Counted from the first letter of the stretch, positions 46,474 to 58,863 are shown. The stretch is 64,000 nt of DNA from JABDBL01 sp963845445 (GCA_963845445.1 CAWJSE010000002.1:496001-560000), one strand, 5' to 3'. Translations and numbers: made by a program. The notes: generated by a model not told the origin, from the sequence alone.

Positions 46474-46872
46474 TTAATCGATCAAATTTTTGTCTTTAAG
46501 CCAATCAAAAATAATAATATCGACATGACCGGTTCTGAATCGGTCTTCATGTTTTAGCCATGAAATTTCTTCGATTTCACTACTGGCTTTAATAGTCCCT
46601 TGATAGTCGCCATCATAACAAGTCATTCGTACTCTCACGCCTTCAGGTTTATTGTGAGCCTGGGCTTCGAATCTTTCTATGTATTTAATTGTATTTTCCA
46701 ATAACTTAATACTAAGTTCTTCGTCAATTTCTCGCATTAACGCTTCTTGATCCGATTCGCCCGCTTCGCGCTTGCCGCCGGGGATGTAGAACTTGTCATT
46801 ATTCTTAGATCTGGCCATCAGAACCCGTCTGTCTTTTATATGCAGATAGGCTAATTTATCGATGTAAGACAT
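46474..46872 (-). CDS. Nudix hydrolase
   Basis: The Nudix box is complete: 'GGKREAGESDQEALMREIDEEL' provides the GX5EX7REUXEEXGU metal-binding pattern, with the terminal part slightly divergent. The remaining sequence has the short beta-grasp strands of an ADP-ribose/NTP-type pyrophosphohydrolase of 130 residues. ATG 46872 follows AAGGAG. Such enzymes hydrolyse nucleoside diphosphates linked to another moiety; the substrate cannot be told. It ends the minus-strand series downstream of the glucan synthase gene. Confidence 0.9.
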   Translation of the reverse strand: MSYIDKLAYLHIKDRRVLMARSKNNDKFYIPGGKREAGESDQEALMREIDEELSIKLLENTIKYIERFEAQAHNKPEGVRVRMTCYDGDYQGTIKASSEIEEISWLKHEDRFRTGHVDIIIFDWLKDKNLID

Positions 46873-46915
46873 TGGCCGGCTCCTTATATGAACATGAGCT
46901 TGATTTTGATTGCTT

Positions 46916-49900
46916 TTAGGTGCCTATTGTAACTTCAACTTTATGCTCTTGTCGATCGTCTACGAGGTGGATCAAATTATCATTTTGCTCCACACCATCA
47001 ACTATAACTATGGTCTTTTCAATTTCTCCGGCCTTGAGCAGGACAGTAATATGGTAAACAGTCTCACGATAACGGTAATGGACTTTGAAATCTTGCCAAT
47101 CCGCTGGTAGACATGGAGCAAAGGATAGTTTGTCCACTTCTAGATGCAAACCTAAAAGTGACTCCAATATTAGTCTATACATCCAGCCTGCAGATCCAGT
47201 GTACCAAGTCCAGCCACCACGTCCGGTGTGAGGGGCAACAGCGTATACATCGGCGGCAGAGACATAAGGTTCTGTCTTGTATATCTTTATAGCTTCTGCA
47301 GATTTAGAATGATTGAGCGGGTTTATTATTGACCATAATTGCCAGGCACGCTTATTGTCTCTAAGCGCTGCAAAAGCCATAATTGTCCAGATTGCGCCGT
47401 GAGTGTATTGTCCACCATTTTCTCTCACCCCTGGGACATAGCCCTTTATATAACCGGGATCTAAATTCGACTTATCGAAGGGCGGATCTAATAACTGAAT
47501 TAAATTAAAATCTCTGTTGACCAGATATTTGTCTGTTGCTTCCATAGCCATTCGTTGTTTGTCGAGCTCACCGCCATTAGATAATACAGACCAACTCTGT
47601 GAAATTGAATCGATTCTACACTCTGGATTAATTGCCGAGCCTAAGGGCGTACCATCATCAAAATAGGCACGGCGATACCAGAGTCCATCCCAAGCATGAA
47701 GTTCTATATTTTGCTGCAGTTTAGCCGCTGTACTTTCACAATATTTGGCAAAATTTGGATCCTGACGCAGATTAGCAATTTTAGTGAATTTCTGTAAGAC
47801 GTCATAAAGAAAGAACGCCAGCCAAACACTTTCGCCTTTTCCTTTGTTTCCGACAAGATTCATACCATCATTCCAGTCGCCGCCCTTCATTAATGGTAGG
47901 CCGTGCTCACCAAAATTGAGCCCATATTTTATTGCTCTTACGCAATGTTCATATAAAGTAGTTACTTCATTTGAATGAAAAGGTAGATCGTAATAGGAAT
48001 CTTCCTCTGAATTTAATAAGCGTCCGTCTAGAAAGGCGATTTGTGCTTCTAATACACCAGTGTCTCCAGTGCTCAGGACATAACGAGATGTTGCTAAAGG
48101 AAGCCAGAGGTAATCGTCCGAGCAATTGGTGCGTACCCCACGACCAGCAGGTGGATGCCACCAGTGTTGCACGTCACCTTCTTTAAATTGGCGAGATGCG
48201 CACAAAAGTAAGTGTTCTCTGAAAAGACTTGGCTCTGCATGTACAAGCGCCATAACATCTTGTAATTGATCGCGAAAGCCAAAGGCACCGCCAGACTGAT
48301 AATAACCACTGCGTGCCCATAGACGACTTGAAATAGTTTGATACAAAAGCCAACCATTAGCTAAAACGTTAATGGCTGGATCAGGGGTCTGCACGTGCAC
48401 CGCTCCAAGCGTATGTTTCCAATGCTCAAATATTAATTCCAATGCTGTACTAGCTGCTTGTGTTCCTCTAAAGCGATTTACTATAGCGGTGGCATCTTCG
48501 GTATCACTTCCTGCACCAAGTCTGAAAATAATCTGCCGTTCTTCGTCAGGCTGTAATTCAATGGGTATTTGGATTGCTCCGCAGGGATCGAGCGCCGCCC
48601 CTAGTTTGCCGGATAGACGACTTGATGACATTGCTGCCGGGTTGCTGAAGGTACCATTACGTCCGAGAAATTCAGAACGATTTCCGCTTACTGTTCGGTC
48701 TACATCATCAACGTCGAAAAATGCAACATAGCTAGAGAATTCCATACTATATGGATTTCGCGCAAATAAAGCACCACTCTTAGGATCTAGCTCGGTAACT
48801 ACATGCATAGCTGATTTAGTTCTCAGATCTGCTAAAACCCATTCAGTATAGCCAGTGGCAGATAGGCGCCTGGCACGTCCTGATTCATTTCGTAGTTTTA
48901 AAACGGAAAATTTAATAGGAGCATCTAGAGCTACATAAACCCAAAGTTCCGAACTGATACCAGTTTCTTTGTGTTCGAAGACACTATAACCAAAACCATG
49001 TCTGCTTATATAGGGCATCTTACCTTTAGCTGGCAGAGGTGTAGGTGACCAGTAATGACCAGTTTCTTCGTCGCGAATATAAATTGCCTCTCCGCAGGCA
49101 TCGCTTACCGGATCATTATGCCAAGGACTAATGCGAAATTCATGGGCATTCTCCCGCCAGGTATAAGTAGATCCGCTTTGCGTAATGACCGTTCCAAAAG
49201 TCGGATTCGCTAATACATTCGCCCAAGGGGCGGGTGTTGTTTCTTCTGACGTAGTAGTAATTACATATTCATGCCCGTCTGCAGTAAATCCCCCTAAGCC
49301 GTTATAGAAGAGCAAATCGGTGCGTGGCGCTGACGGCGTGAGAGGCTGTTCCTTACCATAGCTCTTAACTGGCAGGAGCCGTGGTGGTCTTATTTCTCCG
49401 GAGGCACGATGGTTTGCTTGCTCAGCTAGCGAGCCGTCGCTATCTGTAATAATAATTCTGGCTACAGATTTAATTAGAATGCGGTCTTCAGTGGGAATCT
49501 GCTCGGCAGATCGTAAGAAGATGCCTCCCGGCTTATCTATTATGTTTGCTTCCGCTCCTGCTGAAATGAGTCCCAGGATTTGTTCTTGCATAACCTGTCT
49601 ATAGCCTGCCCGGTCTTCATTCCAGATTACCAGATCTGTTTTCAATCCCTTCAAACGCCAATATGCATGTGCCTGGATCATTTGACGAACTAGATCAATA
49701 TTAATTGCTTCTTGAATTTGTAAAAGGACAATGGGCAAATCACCCGAAATAGAATAGCCCCAAAGCCCAGACTGGCCACGGCGATTCTTAGCAATTATGG
49801 CAGGCTCAGCTCGCAAATTTGGATTGGGATAAATTATAGAGCTGGCAAGATGTCCATATAACTGAGCATCTGACTCGGTAGCGTTCAATTGCCTGAGCAC

Positions 49901-52900
49901 CACGTCACTATGGGTTAAAGCTAACTCGAAAACTCGTTCTGCTAAATGCCAATCTTGATATTTTTCCACTAAGCCCAAACAATCTTGTTTTGTTTCGCCG
50001 ATACCGGTGACAATATTTATCAGAGCGGACGCCTCTGGCTCAATAGTGATTAAGTAACGCACAGCAACAATTGGATCCAAAACTGAACCTGTTTTTCCGG
50101 AAAGCGGAGCGGAATTTTTCATTGCCTGAGGTTCGGTCACCGAACGATCACGACCAATAAATTCTGCCCGGCTAGTTTCATAGGAAATTTCTTTGATCTC
50201 TGCCTCGTGTGCGGTCATAAGATGGAACATCCATGGTACTTGCTCGTCTGCTGAGCGTGGTCGGCGGTGGCAGATTATCGCTTGTCTCTCTTTGATGATT
50301 TCAGTTTGCACAAAAAGGTTACTAAATGCTGGATGCAATGCGTCAGAAATAGCGGTTGCCAACACCACTTCTGCATAACTGGTAATACAAATTGTTCTGC
50401 GTCTGCGAGCTTTATTGGTAATGCGCACCTTTCGCAACTCGATATCATCTTCTGGTGATACCGAGATTTCACAATGTGTGTCAAAATCATTATTAGAGCA
50501 ACGGAATTCTATCCTGGCTGGAGAAAAGATTGCTTCGTAATTTTGTGTTCTTTTGTGGGTAGGCTGAAAAGCGGTTGACCAAAAGTCTCCAGTTTCTTCG
50601 TCGCGAATATAACAAAATGTTCCCCAATTATCTAGAGTACTGTCCTCTCGCCAACGAGTTACTGCTAAATCTTTCCACGAACTGTAGCCTCCCCCGGCAT
50701 TAGTTATCATCACATGATATCTACCGTTTGAAAGCAATTGTAATTCAGGATTGGCGGTATTAGCGGTATCAAAAAAGCGCACTGGTATCTCACCACCATC
50801 GGTGTCAGCACGCATATCAGCTGCTTCATTCAAAGTTACTTCAAAAACGTTAGTGACTGGAATTCGCTCGTGTAACAATACAGTAGTTGCTTGTACTGCC
50901 GGATCTAATGCAAAACGCTTGGGCATCAGCTTGTTTAGAACTAAATGATTTAAAGCCAAGAAGCTCATCCCTTGATGATGTGCCATGAAAGAGCGAATAA
51001 TCGCATAAGACTGTCCACGAGAAAGACGTGAGGCTGTGTAGTCGATTGCTTCATAAAATCCATATTTACCTAAGAACCCGTCAGCTGCTAATTGTTGTAG
51101 ATTAGAACAGGATTCTTCCGGAGCGACTATTAAAGCCAAGACGCTGGCATAAGGAGCTATTACTAGATCCTCTGCTAATCCGCGTTTAAGCCCTAAGCCT
51201 GGAACACCAAAAGCACGATATTGATAATTAAGGCGCAGATCAAGAACGTTATAGCCGGATTCTGAAATTCCCCACGGTAATCCCCGAGCTTTAATATATT
51301 CAATTTGCCGTTTAACAGCTAGCTTGCAGGTCTCGTCAAGAAGTGTATGCTCATAGCTAGGCATAAATAAAAGGGGCATCAAATATTCAAACATCGACCC
51401 GCTCCAAGATATCAAAAGCGGTGCGCCCCCGGCTGTTGTGAGCAGGCGTCCGAGCGCAAACCAACTCTCTTTAGGTATCTGGCCTCGGGCAATTCCTAAA
51501 AAGTAGGCTAGCCTGGCTTCCGAAGCTAATAGGTCATAGTAGCCATTATCCAATCTATGTTCATCGACATTGTAGCCGATGGCTAAAAGGTGCCGTGTCT
51601 CATCAAATAGAAAGTCATAATTGAAACGCGATAATTCATATATTCTTTGAACCAGCTTGTGTAAAGCATTTACTCTGTCTTTGGCTTGTCGACTACCTTG
51701 GCGGATCCTTCGACACAATTCACTATATGTCCTGTCTTCGTCAGTCGAAGCTTTTCTACATCAGGCAAGGGCGTGGTTCGCATTAGGAGAGACTCAAATT
51801 TTGCCAACTCATTCAAGGTCGGAATTTTTTCTAGATTAGGAAAGTCAGGAAGATTTTTTGGCACACTGGGCAGTAATGCCCAAGGCGTAAGCGTGCGAAT
51901 TTCATCGATAGCCTCTGAACATTGCTGAGCAAGTGCGCATGCCCATTTATAACCCTGGCTATTTGCATTGAATTCTGCCACCAGGCTATTAGCACCGTTC
52001 GATAGTTTTTCTAAAACGTCCTTGGCCACGGCAATATCTAAAGGAGGCATTATCTTCGCTGAATCTAGAATATCTCTAAATTGGATCCAGCTATTTGAAC
52101 TGACTTCTTCTAAACACTCCTGCAGCAGCAAAAGTGTATCGTTTAACCCATTGAATAATTCTGAATTAATTATTTGCCGATCTAATAAAGCATTTAGTCC
52201 AGTTCCTAATACGAGCAAGCTACCGGATAGATTGCCACTGTCGACTGTAGAAATATAGTTTGGAGATAGTTGTTTAAGAGATTGTGTATCGTACCAATTA
52301 TAAAAATGTCCCTTATATCGGGCTAAAGATTCCATAGTGGTAAGCGTATTATTTAAGCGCTCAATCAATTGTTTGATAGAAATATAACCGAAATCATAAG
52401 CAGATAGATCAGAGAGCAATGATAGTCCTATATTAGTGGGTGAGGTCCGGTGCGCTAAGGCAACAGGCCTATTTTCTTGGTAATTATCAGGTGGTAACCA
52501 ATTATCCTCGATACCGACAAATGTTTCAAAAAATGCCCATGTTTTGCGAGCAAGCATTCTAAGAAACACTATTTGATCAGCGGTCAATTTTGGTTCACGG
52601 GCTTTAATAGGTTGGCTTAGCCGCCAGGCCAAAATAGGTGACGCAAACCAAAGAAGCAGTATTGGCAAGGCAACAATCAGTGCATTGCTTCTTACGGTAA
52701 AAAGATAAATAGCGATCAGCACAACTAGCACTGGTGCTACAAACATAGCCTGGTAGAATGCCATTAAATCAGCACTACTATTTTTCTCGGTTTCACCAAG
52801 CAGACTCCACTGTAAGAGATTTTTGCGGGTAATTAGCATCCGTATTACGGTAGTAATTATGGTATTGAAAGTAGTGACAGATTCATAAGGCAAGCAGGCC

Positions 52901-55632
52901 AGGGCAAATATACTTTGGCAAGCATGTTGCCATACTGAACTACTTATTGCAGCATAGTGTTGACGCAATGAGATATTCTCTGGCTTACCAAAAATCTTAA
53001 AGACAGAAGTTAAGACTGGTAAACCAAACATAATTGCTATTACAAATAATGTCCAGTACCAAACAGGCGATAGGGCTATCCAAGCTAATATTAGAAGTGA
53101 GGTCAAAGCCAAAGGCACCATGCTGCGTCTGAGATTATCAAATATCTTCCATTTAGAAAGGGCCGATATTGGATTCAATTCGCGCGCGGAGTTATACCCT
53201 GGAACGCTTGGCAAAAGCCAATCTAACAATTGCCAATCACCCCGTATCCAACGCTGACGTCGCTTAACATCCACGAGATAAGAATGTGGATACTCTTCGT
53301 ACAGTTCTACATCACTCAGTAGCCCTGAACGAATATAGCAACCTTCCAAAAGATCATGACTAAGAATGCGATTGTCCGGAAAACGATCTTTTAGTATTGA
53401 TTGGAAAGCATCAACATCATAAATACCTTTACCAATGAACGAACCTTCGGTGAACAGATCTTGATAAACATCCGAAACAGTTCGGGTATAAGGATCGATA
53501 CCGGGTTCGCTGCTGTTGAGCTGCGCGTAAAGCGACAAATTACTGCCTGGTAAATTAGTAGATACACGCGGTTGAAGAATACCGTAGCCCTGCTTTATCA
53601 CACTTTTGTTCTTATCCACGCTGGGATGATTAAGAGGATGAGCCATTGCGCCCACAAGTTGCTTTCCTTCATCACGCGGCAGGTGCGTATCTGTGTCCAA
53701 CGTGATCACATATTTTATATCCTGTAGGATTGCTATCCTGCCGACAATCAACGAAAATCGATCTTCGCCATAACCACGCAAAAGAGCATTTAAGTCCGCA
53801 AGCTTACCCCGCTTGCGCTCGTAGCCCATCCAAATTTTGTCAGTAGCATTCCATATTCGCGGACGATGCAAGAGAAAAAACCGATCGTCGTTATTGCCTT
53901 TGTATTTGTCATTTAGTTCTTCTATTTTGCCTTTGCACGCTAGCAATAACCTCTCATCTAATGGTGTTTTTTGCTTGTTTGCGTCGCTGAAGTCGGTTAA
54001 CAAAGCAAAATGCAGGTTGGGATCTTGATTAGCCAGGAAGCGTACTTCTAGGGCTCCTACCAGCGATTCAATATCTGCCATACTGGAAAGCATGCTCGGT
54101 ATAACCACTATGGTGCGGCAATCATTTGGGATACCCTCGCTAAAATCCATGCGTGGTAGCGCTTTTGGTGACACCAAAATAGTCACCAGCCAATTTACCA
54201 TTGCTATAGCAAATTGACTGGTGGCTAAGAGCAGTGCAATAATTACTATGACACGCAGCCAATCTGAAATGGTATCGGTAATTGTTGACGAAAAACAAAA
54301 CGTAGCTACGAAAGTAATTAAAGCAAGGGAACCTAGATAAAGAAATAAACGAAGCCGAGAATTTTTGGCGCCGAAGCGTTCCACCGGTGAATAATGGATT
54401 TGTGCAGTCTTTGTCAGTTCATAAAAGCCGTCATCGATTAGATAATATCCAACATGGGCAGACCTCATATAGCGACCATTTGAATGCATTGCCTGTTGAG
54501 CCAATTTCATAGCTAATTGCGCTAATTTGCCTTCAGATAGAGCGCATTTTTTAGCCATTTTTTCTATAACATGACGATAATTGTCGCGCGTAGCAAAATC
54601 CATCTTTTCATAGGTACCACTGGGATCTTGACGCAGAACTTGCTCAACGATACTTTTTTGTTCAACGAAATCTTGCCAATTCATGGACTCTAAGAATCTA
54701 AGACTGGCAATACTATTACTAATAGACACCTGTTCCATAGCTTGATGTTGTGAATCCGAATGGACTAATTGGGCAATTGTTAATCCAGATTCCGAAAGCG
54801 ATTGTTCAAGCCACGTGAGCGGCAGCGACAAAGCCAGGGCAGCACTTTGTCCTTGCAGACGGCGGACTAGTTCGGCAACAAAAGAACCACCTATTGATGG
54901 CTTTGCGCGTGCCATGTCTGCAATAACTAATATTAGACTTTTAGGATCCTTCTCGGCAACATCTAGCATTTGCAAGGCCCAAAAATCAGCTTGATCTCGC
55001 TCAAGCCTGTTGCTTACAACACGGGCCGCTATGCGCCGTAAATTTTCAATCAGCGCCAGACGCAGCATTATTGGTATGGCCCATAATTCGCCCAGCTGAA
55101 GATATTCAATGGTTTGATAAGCAGTTATAAAACGACTTAAACTGGTCGGATCTATCCGTCCATCACCATGCGAAATTATTTCTAAGGCTATATCATAAAC
55201 GCGTGGCAGACCGGCACACGGTCCGCTTTGTAAACGTGGCAGCTGCTGACTATATTTTTTTGGTAAATGACTCTTCGCTAATCTAATCTGTTCTTCGAGT
55301 AGATAAAAATTATCTACTAACCACTCTTCTGCCGGCGTAATATGACGACCTTCTTTAACCGCTGCCGTGAGAAGATTTAAACCATGGGCAAGAACTGTTT
55401 CATTTTCCGACAATCGTTTCAATAGCCGATCAGGAAATTGCTGTGAACTAATCTTGTGCAAGCCAGCTAGCTTTTTGCCGTGCTGTTCCATCTGGTCCGC
55501 ACTAAATAATTCTGCCCTTAGAGGCGGGTCGTTAAATGTATATTCTGGCTGTAAGCCTAATAATTTTCTGGTGTCGAATTTATGTGACCAACTTAGCAAA
55601 CTGGTTAGAATAGTGTGGCTGCCTATTTTCAA
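46916..55632 (-). CDS. ndvB: cyclic beta-1,2-glucan synthase (NdvB/ChvB type), one frameshift
   Basis: TTG 55632 follows GGAGG. The first 1,320 residues hold a long N-terminal domain, membrane helices and a GT84 glycosyltransferase domain. Its 'DTDTHLPRD' motif (about 53671-53697) and 'RRQRWIRGDWQLLDWLLP' (about 53230-53270) are typical. A second frame of about 1,590 residues from 51718 contains the glycoamylase-like part ('YDLLASEARLAYFLGIARG') and two carbohydrate-binding plus GH94 phosphorylase-like parts ending near 46916. One extra base near 51705 joins 'CVEGSAKVVDK' to 'AKDRVNALHKLVQRI'. In Rhizobium, Brucella and Agrobacterium this enzyme makes cyclic glucan used for osmoadaptation and virulence; a product of about 2,900 residues matches its usual length. 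Confidence 0.93.
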
Positions 55633-56226
55633 TTGGGAGCCTCCGTCTGTTGAACTTTTGAGCCTCTGATTATCTCTAACAAAGGTCCTGCCTAGTGACT
55701 AAACATCGAGTTTTCGCTAAGCCTCTATTTGAGATGTCTTGTATATTTAGATATCTAGCGCAAAAGAAACGTTGTTAAGTATTTCTTATTCAGCTGATAT
55801 CCAGTTAATATATTCGAGCGGGAAACCGGTGCTGATTTGTTAGTATCTTAGATGTATACTATCCTTCCTGATCATATTAGATATTTAGACTATCAAATGC
55901 TCGTAAATGTTCACATATTTGCGAATACGAGGCTGATTGGTTTGCAAAGTCGTCAATGTCCGGTCATAGAACCGAAAAGAATCCCTAGAATTTTTTATCA
56001 GACAATTAGCATGCCACTACGCGTGATGGCAGACTCTTTAAATTGTCTTAAATTTTTTAGTCTCTTTACAACCAAATAGTGACGAGCGTAAAACGAGAGA
56101 AAATTGAGTAAAATTGGCATTACGCCATGGGAATGTATAGAGTTAAGAACCACCATTAACTTTTATGCTAATTTTTTTCCCCGAGCTGTTAACATAGTAC
56201 CGTTAAGTGAATCACATGGAGGCTTT
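55633..56226. other. divergent intergenic region between the glucan synthase and hydrocarbon-type operon
   Basis: No convincing gene is visible. A 75-codon frame at 55852-56079 has no homology to anything I recognise and no ribosome-binding site. The region must contain the promoters of the two divergent units. No clear -35/-10 pair stands out. Confidence 0.5.
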
Positions 56227-56964
56227 ATGCAGTTGACCACGGCTTGCGCACTCCGTCCAGCTACAGAACAAGAATCAATCAACAAGCTAATGGGTTTAGC
56301 TGTTTTTGGCGAAAAGGTAGCAGCCAGAATTTACTTGATGATGGCCGAACTAAAAGAAGAGTATGCTCCGTTATTAACAAAATTTGCTCAAATGGAAGCT
56401 CAACATGGCGGTTGGTTTATGGAAGTAAGCCGCAAGAATGATATTGAGCCTGATAAAGAATTTGCTGACAATGAGCTTGGTTATTTGATCTATCAAGCAG
56501 AAAATCATTTTAAAGCTAAAAGTTTTGAAGCTTTGGCTGTAGTACAAGGTTTCATAGTTGAGAGTCTTGCTATTGCCACTTATGAAGGATTTCTTGCCGT
56601 AGCGCATAATTATCCAGGCACTCATGAAGTATTTAAAAAGGTTTTGGACGAAGAAAATTACCATGTTGATTGGATACTTCGTTATTTGCGCTTGCGTTTC
56701 TTCGATGCGGAAGAAGAATTTAAAAGTCTTGCTGAACGCGTAAACATTCAAGGTATCGATTGTATGGGCGGCACTATGATGAACATAGCCGACTATCTCG
56801 ATAATGTTGGCTTGTCAGGAGCTGATTGTGCTGGAGCCATGATGGACGGCTATACCCAATTGCTCGAAAAGGTAGGTTTTGAACAAAAGAAAGCAACCAA
56901 GCATGTAGTTAATATGTTTATGCCTCTTTTCCAGAAATATCGCCGTGGCGAAAAAACTAAATAG
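56227..56964 (+). CDS. aldehyde-deformylating-oxygenase-like di-iron protein
   Basis: I choose ATG 56227, 4 bases after GGAGG; an upstream frame to 56104 has no such site. The 245-residue helical protein carries six ligand-type residues in ADO order: Glu29, Glu57-x-x-His60, Glu112 and Glu143-x-x-His146. The spacings 28, 3, 52 and 3 equal those I recall for cyanobacterial aldehyde-deformylating oxygenase (Glu32, Glu60/His63, Glu115, Glu144/His147); only the third-to-fourth interval differs by 2. Local motifs also match ('QMEAQH', 'VESLAIATYEGF', 'EENYHVDW'). ADO converts fatty aldehydes to alkanes plus formate with O2. The related genes downstream support a lipid role. The actual substrate is unproven. 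Confidence 0.82.
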   Translation: MQLTTACALRPATEQESINKLMGLAVFGEKVAARIYLMMAELKEEYAPLLTKFAQMEAQHGGWFMEVSRKNDIEPDKEFADNELGYLIYQAENHFKAKSFEALAVVQGFIVESLAIATYEGFLAVAHNYPGTHEVFKKVLDEENYHVDWILRYLRLRFFDAEEEFKSLAERVNIQGIDCMGGTMMNIADYLDNVGLSGADCAGAMMDGYTQLLEKVGFEQKKATKHVVNMFMPLFQKYRRGEKTK

Positions 56965-56994
56965 AAAATTCACACCTTAAAATGAGATCCACAT

Positions 56995-57642
56995 ATGCTC
57001 AGCATCCCTACTTTACAATTGACCGAAAGTGAAACATTGCTATGGACTATTCTACGTAGTTTTGAAGCATTGGCTTTGCAGCAATACGAAAAAAATGTTC
57101 CTAGTTTAGCCACTTCTCAAAAGAAAGAGCTGATTGACCTATTGGTGTCACAAGTGCCAACAAATGCAGCCTTGGACCCAACCAGTTTAGCTAAACCAGT
57201 TAATAATTTGCTTGCGGCTGCAACCAATAACAGTGCAGTAGATACTTTAATCATTCAAGGTTTGTTATTAGAGGTACTTGGCCAAACTATCTATGAAAAT
57301 ATTAAAGAGAGCGACAAATTTACTGCCGATACCCATAATTTAGGCACCGTCGGGCTTAGCGCCAGAAAGTCAATAAAAGAAGAAACCCACAAACTTATTT
57401 CAGATAAAATAGGTTCTGGTGACCAAGTCTATCAAGTATTCGTAAATATTTCGCGTCCTGTAATTATGGCTCTGGATGCCTTGGGCGAAAGTTTAGATCA
57501 ACACTTTAGTGAAAAGTTTGACATTAGTTTTTCAGATCTTATGGGAGAATTTGTTGCTGAATTAGTATCCACTTCCATGGAGCTTGGTATGGAGAGACGA
57601 AAAGTGGTTTCTTACTTAACGAGCACACTAATGGGGATTTAG
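56995..57642 (+). CDS. helical protein of unknown function in the ADO-like operon
   Basis: A 215-residue protein, predicted almost entirely alpha-helical, without membrane helix, cysteine or obvious cofactor motif. I recognise no family. The ATG lies 30 bases after the ADO-like stop and the gene ends 2 bases before the reductase start, so it is certainly in the operon. Its length and helix content resemble the ADO-like protein, but the di-iron ligand pattern is not repeated. It could be a partner or regulator of either enzyme. A small amphipathic C-terminal part (SMELGMERRKVVSYLTSTLMGI) loosely matches the end of ADO-type proteins. Confidence 0.75.
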   Translation: MLSIPTLQLTESETLLWTILRSFEALALQQYEKNVPSLATSQKKELIDLLVSQVPTNAALDPTSLAKPVNNLLAAATNNSAVDTLIIQGLLLEVLGQTIYENIKESDKFTADTHNLGTVGLSARKSIKEETHKLISDKIGSGDQVYQVFVNISRPVIMALDALGESLDQHFSEKFDISFSDLMGEFVAELVSTSMELGMERRKVVSYLTSTLMGI

Positions 57643-57643
57643 T

Positions 57644-58834
57644 ATGACTAAGCAAAACGATAACAGCGTTTTACTCGTCGGTGCTACTGGCTATCTTGGT
57701 AGTTTAGTTGCTGCCGGACTGCTTTGCGAAGGTTATCGGATCGTCGCTCCTATTCGCCAGCTACATACGCGCGAAAGTTTTATCAACAAATTAAAGGCGG
57801 ATCTTGTTGCCGAAGAAATATATACCGATATAGATTTTGATCGTCTGATAACTATTAGTTTGCCACCGGTTAAAGAGATTCCAGATTTGATGTCTGAACT
57901 TAAGGCGCTGGGAGTTAGGGAAATTCTTCACTGTGCTGGCAGCGTAGATTATTTCGATACTGAGAAATTGAAAGAAGTAAATATCGATTTAACTAATAGT
58001 CTTCTTGAGCTGGGCAAGCAATTACAAATTACTCGTTTTGTTTATTTATCTACCGCTTTCAGTAGTGGCTTTATAGACGGGCTAGTACGTGAAATGTTGC
58101 ATCAACAGCAACCGAAAGCCGACCCTACTGAATATACAAAATCGAAGCGAGAAGCAGAAGTTTTAGTTAGCAATAGTGGCTTACCATTTCTGATTGTTAG
58201 ACCTAGTATTGTTATTGGTGATAGCCGTAAGGGACATTACAATGGCAAGCCATACGGTCTCTATCAATTCTGGGCAGCCTTTGAAAAATTTATTTGTGGT
58301 CATTCTAGAAATGTTTTGCATTTCATGGCTCCGGCAGTTAAGCTACATCTGATCCATCAAGACGCTTTTAAAGCCGGTTTCATCGCTGCGTGTAAAGAGT
58401 TACCTGATAATTCGATTGTGCATTTAACCTCGTGTCATGAAACCTTGCCCACAGTTGCTGAAGTTGTTCAACAATGGAGCGCTGTATGGGATGTGAAAGA
58501 AGTGCATTTATACAAGGACGCAAGCGAAATTCCAGTTAGCGGTATAGATCGACGCAATAAAATGTGGCTAGATTTTACTGCAGTCAATAACGATATTGCT
58601 GCACATCCCTGGCAATTTCAAACTGCCGGTCTTGATAAATTGCGTTCTGCTGGTCTTAAATTTAGAGACGTTACTCTAGACACTGTACGTGTATGCCAAG
58701 ATCATTTTGTAGCTCATTCGCAACGTGCTCAAGCATTTTTAAAAAATAACAAAGAAGGATTAAGTGCAGCAGCCAAATCTGCAAGTTCTAATATTCCTGG
58801 CGAAACATCTTCCAGTGTCTCCAAACTTGCCTGA
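57644..58834 (+). CDS. extended SDR, thioester-reductase-like (fatty acyl reductase type)
   Basis: The N-terminus 'SVLLVGATGYLGSLVAAGLL' is the NAD(P)-binding GxxGxxG of an extended short-chain dehydrogenase. The conserved 'ILHCAGSVDY', 'FVYLSTAFSSG' and the catalytic 'EYTKSKREAEVLV' (Tyr-x-x-x-Lys) follow, then 'PFLIVRPSIVIGDSRKG'. The family (thioester reductase, FAR, male-sterility domain) reduces acyl thioesters to aldehydes or alcohols. Next to an ADO-like protein this suggests acyl-CoA/ACP to aldehyde to hydrocarbon, a functional counterpart of cyanobacterial AAR plus ADO, although AAR is a different fold family. The C-terminus is a Ser/Ala-rich tail. The start is 2 bases after the upstream gene's stop. 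Confidence 0.85.
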   Translation: MTKQNDNSVLLVGATGYLGSLVAAGLLCEGYRIVAPIRQLHTRESFINKLKADLVAEEIYTDIDFDRLITISLPPVKEIPDLMSELKALGVREILHCAGSVDYFDTEKLKEVNIDLTNSLLELGKQLQITRFVYLSTAFSSGFIDGLVREMLHQQQPKADPTEYTKSKREAEVLVSNSGLPFLIVRPSIVIGDSRKGHYNGKPYGLYQFWAAFEKFICGHSRNVLHFMAPAVKLHLIHQDAFKAGFIAACKELPDNSIVHLTSCHETLPTVAEVVQQWSAVWDVKEVHLYKDASEIPVSGIDRRNKMWLDFTAVNNDIAAHPWQFQTAGLDKLRSAGLKFRDVTLDTVRVCQDHFVAHSQRAQAFLKNNKEGLSAAAKSASSNIPGETSSSVSKLA

Positions 58835-58863
58835 TTTTTTTAATTATGGACGATAAGAAAAGC

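Noticed and set aside
55852..56079. A 75-codon open frame upstream of the ADO-like operon
   Set aside because: No ribosome-binding site and no coding character; composition looks like intergenic DNA.
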